NCBI GenBank assembly: GCA_030691835.1
Contig: JAUYDO010000180.1
Coordinates: forward strand, 1-6,578
Length of the DNA stretch: 6,578 nucleotides
Source: Dehalococcoidia bacterium
Lineage (GTDB): Bacteria > Chloroflexota > Dehalococcoidia > Dehalococcoidales > UBA3254
Reading direction: 5' to 3'
Shown here piece after piece: positions 5,858 to 6,578 of the stretch. Under the pieces are notes generated by a model, which did no database searches, was not told where the DNA came from, and saw only the letters and a program-made list of their open reading frames with translations. Made by a program: the position numbers and the translations under genes. How positions within the stretch are numbered: position 1 is the stretch's first letter; each line of letters opens with the position of its first letter.

Positions 5858-6466
5858 ATGGCAGATTGGAAGTTCATCGGTAAACCGACTCTACTTGTTC
5901 TGGACTTGCAACATGACATCGTGGGGACGGGTGGGAAGGGTGAACCTATGGGGTTTCCTAAGGCTTGTCGGGAATCAGGGATTATTCCCAGGGTACAGAG
6001 CCTTCTCAAAGCCTTCAGAGATAAGAAACTGCCTGTTGTTTACGTCGTCGCCGAGTTCAATCCGACTGTGCCGGAGCCGGTCTACGGCAAGTTCTACGAA
6101 TATATGCGGGCTGAAAGGCCATGCGCAACTCAGAAAGGGACGGAGATTATCACCGAGGTGGCGCCGCTCTGGAACGAGCCCGTGGTGAGAAAATGGAATA
6201 TCGGTATCTTCTCTAACTCCAGGCTGGACCAGGTTCTTAAGCACTATGGCGCAGAGACCCTGATTTTCACCGGTGTTGCTACCAATCTGGTAGTACATAT
6301 CGGAGCCGTGCAGGCAACCGACCTGGGCTATAATGTCATTGTGCCTGCGGACGCGGTGACCTCAAACGATAAGGAAGCCCACGAGTATACCATGAGCAAA
6401 GTACTGCCTCTGATTACACTGATTAGCACCACAGAGGAAGTGCTGGCTAAGGTCAAAAGCTACTAG
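5858..6466 (+). CDS. Isochorismatase-fold protein lacking the catalytic Cys
   Basis: This 202-residue soluble alpha/beta protein has the isochorismatase-like fold. LLVLDLQHD at 12-20 supplies the first catalytic Asp (D16) and D20. K112 in VVRKWNIGIF is the expected catalytic Lys. TGVATNLVVHIGAVQATDLGY at 138-158 is the segment that normally carries the nucleophilic Cys (GVATNxC), here replaced by V145. In EntB-type isochorismatases, which hydrolyse a vinyl ether without a nucleophile, this position is Gly, so absence of Cys does not by itself mean inactivity. A cysteine-dependent amidase or nicotinamidase reaction is, however, unlikely. Length is normal for the family. The start has an AGGAG site (5847-5851) 6 bases upstream. 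A probable amidohydrolase gene follows 35 bases later, suggesting a joint catabolic step on an unknown compound. Confidence 0.88.
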   Translation: MADWKFIGKPTLLVLDLQHDIVGTGGKGEPMGFPKACRESGIIPRVQSLLKAFRDKKLPVVYVVAEFNPTVPEPVYGKFYEYMRAERPCATQKGTEIITEVAPLWNEPVVRKWNIGIFSNSRLDQVLKHYGAETLIFTGVATNLVVHIGAVQATDLGYNVIVPADAVTSNDKEAHEYTMSKVLPLITLISTTEEVLAKVKSY

Positions 6467-6501
6467 GCTCCTGGAAGACAGGAACAAAACAGGAGGCTTG
6501 G

Positions 6502-6578
6502 ATGCTAAAAGTCGACGTCTTTGCCCACGTCGCGCCGAATATTTTCATGGATGCCCTGCTCCAGAAGATGCACCTCAG
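6502..6578 (+). CDS. Probable amidohydrolase-2 family protein (5' end only)
   Basis: Only the first 25 codons are present; the gene runs off the right edge. The start is clear: AGGAGG (6491-6496) lies 5 bases before the ATG. The N-terminus MLKVDVFAHVAPNIFMDALL resembles the first strand and loop of amidohydrolase-2 (ACMSD-like) TIM-barrel proteins, which usually begin with I-D-x-H-x-H-x-x-P. Here the first metal-binding His position is Phe (F7) while the second (H9) is kept. It follows the isochorismatase-like gene by 35 bases and is probably cotranscribed. The family call is tentative because so little is visible. Confidence 0.6.
   Translation, partial: MLKVDVFAHVAPNIFMDALLQKMHL

Overview
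This window looks like part of the chromosome of an anaerobic, moderately GC-rich bacterium. The evidence is a [Fe-S]-type Rrf2 regulator, a large flavin/iron-sulfur oxidoreductase, a C_GCAxxG_C_C redox protein and scattered REP-like palindromes. The style (strong AGGAGG ribosome sites about 4-6 nt from the start, likely TTG starts, GAGATTGC...GCAATGACA repeats) would fit sediment Chloroflexota of the Dehalococcoidia type. That placement is a weak inference, because no phylogenetic marker gene is present. All genes are on the + strand.

Positions 1-309 hold no gene. They contain two related palindromic repeats (4-48 and 98-139), about 100 bases with nothing recognisable, then a good promoter (244-272) and an unusual cluster of interlocking TTAG/CTAA half-sites (277-295) just ahead of the first gene.

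Positions 310-5542 read as one transcription unit of four genes: an Rrf2 regulator with a three-cysteine cluster site (310-783); a GlcD/GlcF-like fusion of FAD domain, two [4Fe-4S] sites and two CCG domains (783-3677), overlapping the regulator by 1-4 bases; a C_GCAxxG_C_C protein (3701-4252, 23-base gap); and a stand-alone alanyl-tRNA-synthetase-like catalytic core (4313-5542, 60-base gap). The likely logic is that a redox or Fe-S sensor controls an Fe-S oxidoreductase and a small cysteine-rich partner. The AlaRS-like protein is the surprise: it lacks the editing and C-Ala domains and appears to have lost the Asp that grips alanine, so a non-translational role is likely. The oxidoreductase also lacks the usual 2-hydroxyacid-site motifs, so its substrate is unknown. 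This four-gene set is the best candidate here for an undescribed system.

Positions 5543-5857 are 315 bases without a gene. They hold a perfect 11-bp-stem GTAG-type REP palindrome (5596-5630), a small nested hairpin (5641-5665), a TATAAT box (5725-5730) and two GAAT-type palindromes just before the next ribosome site.

Positions 5858-6578 start a second unit: an isochorismatase-fold protein whose catalytic Cys is replaced by Val (5858-6466), then 35 bases later the first 25 codons of a probable amidohydrolase-2 family gene that runs off the window. Together they suggest catabolic hydrolysis of an amide or cyclic compound, but the substrate cannot be read from the sequence.
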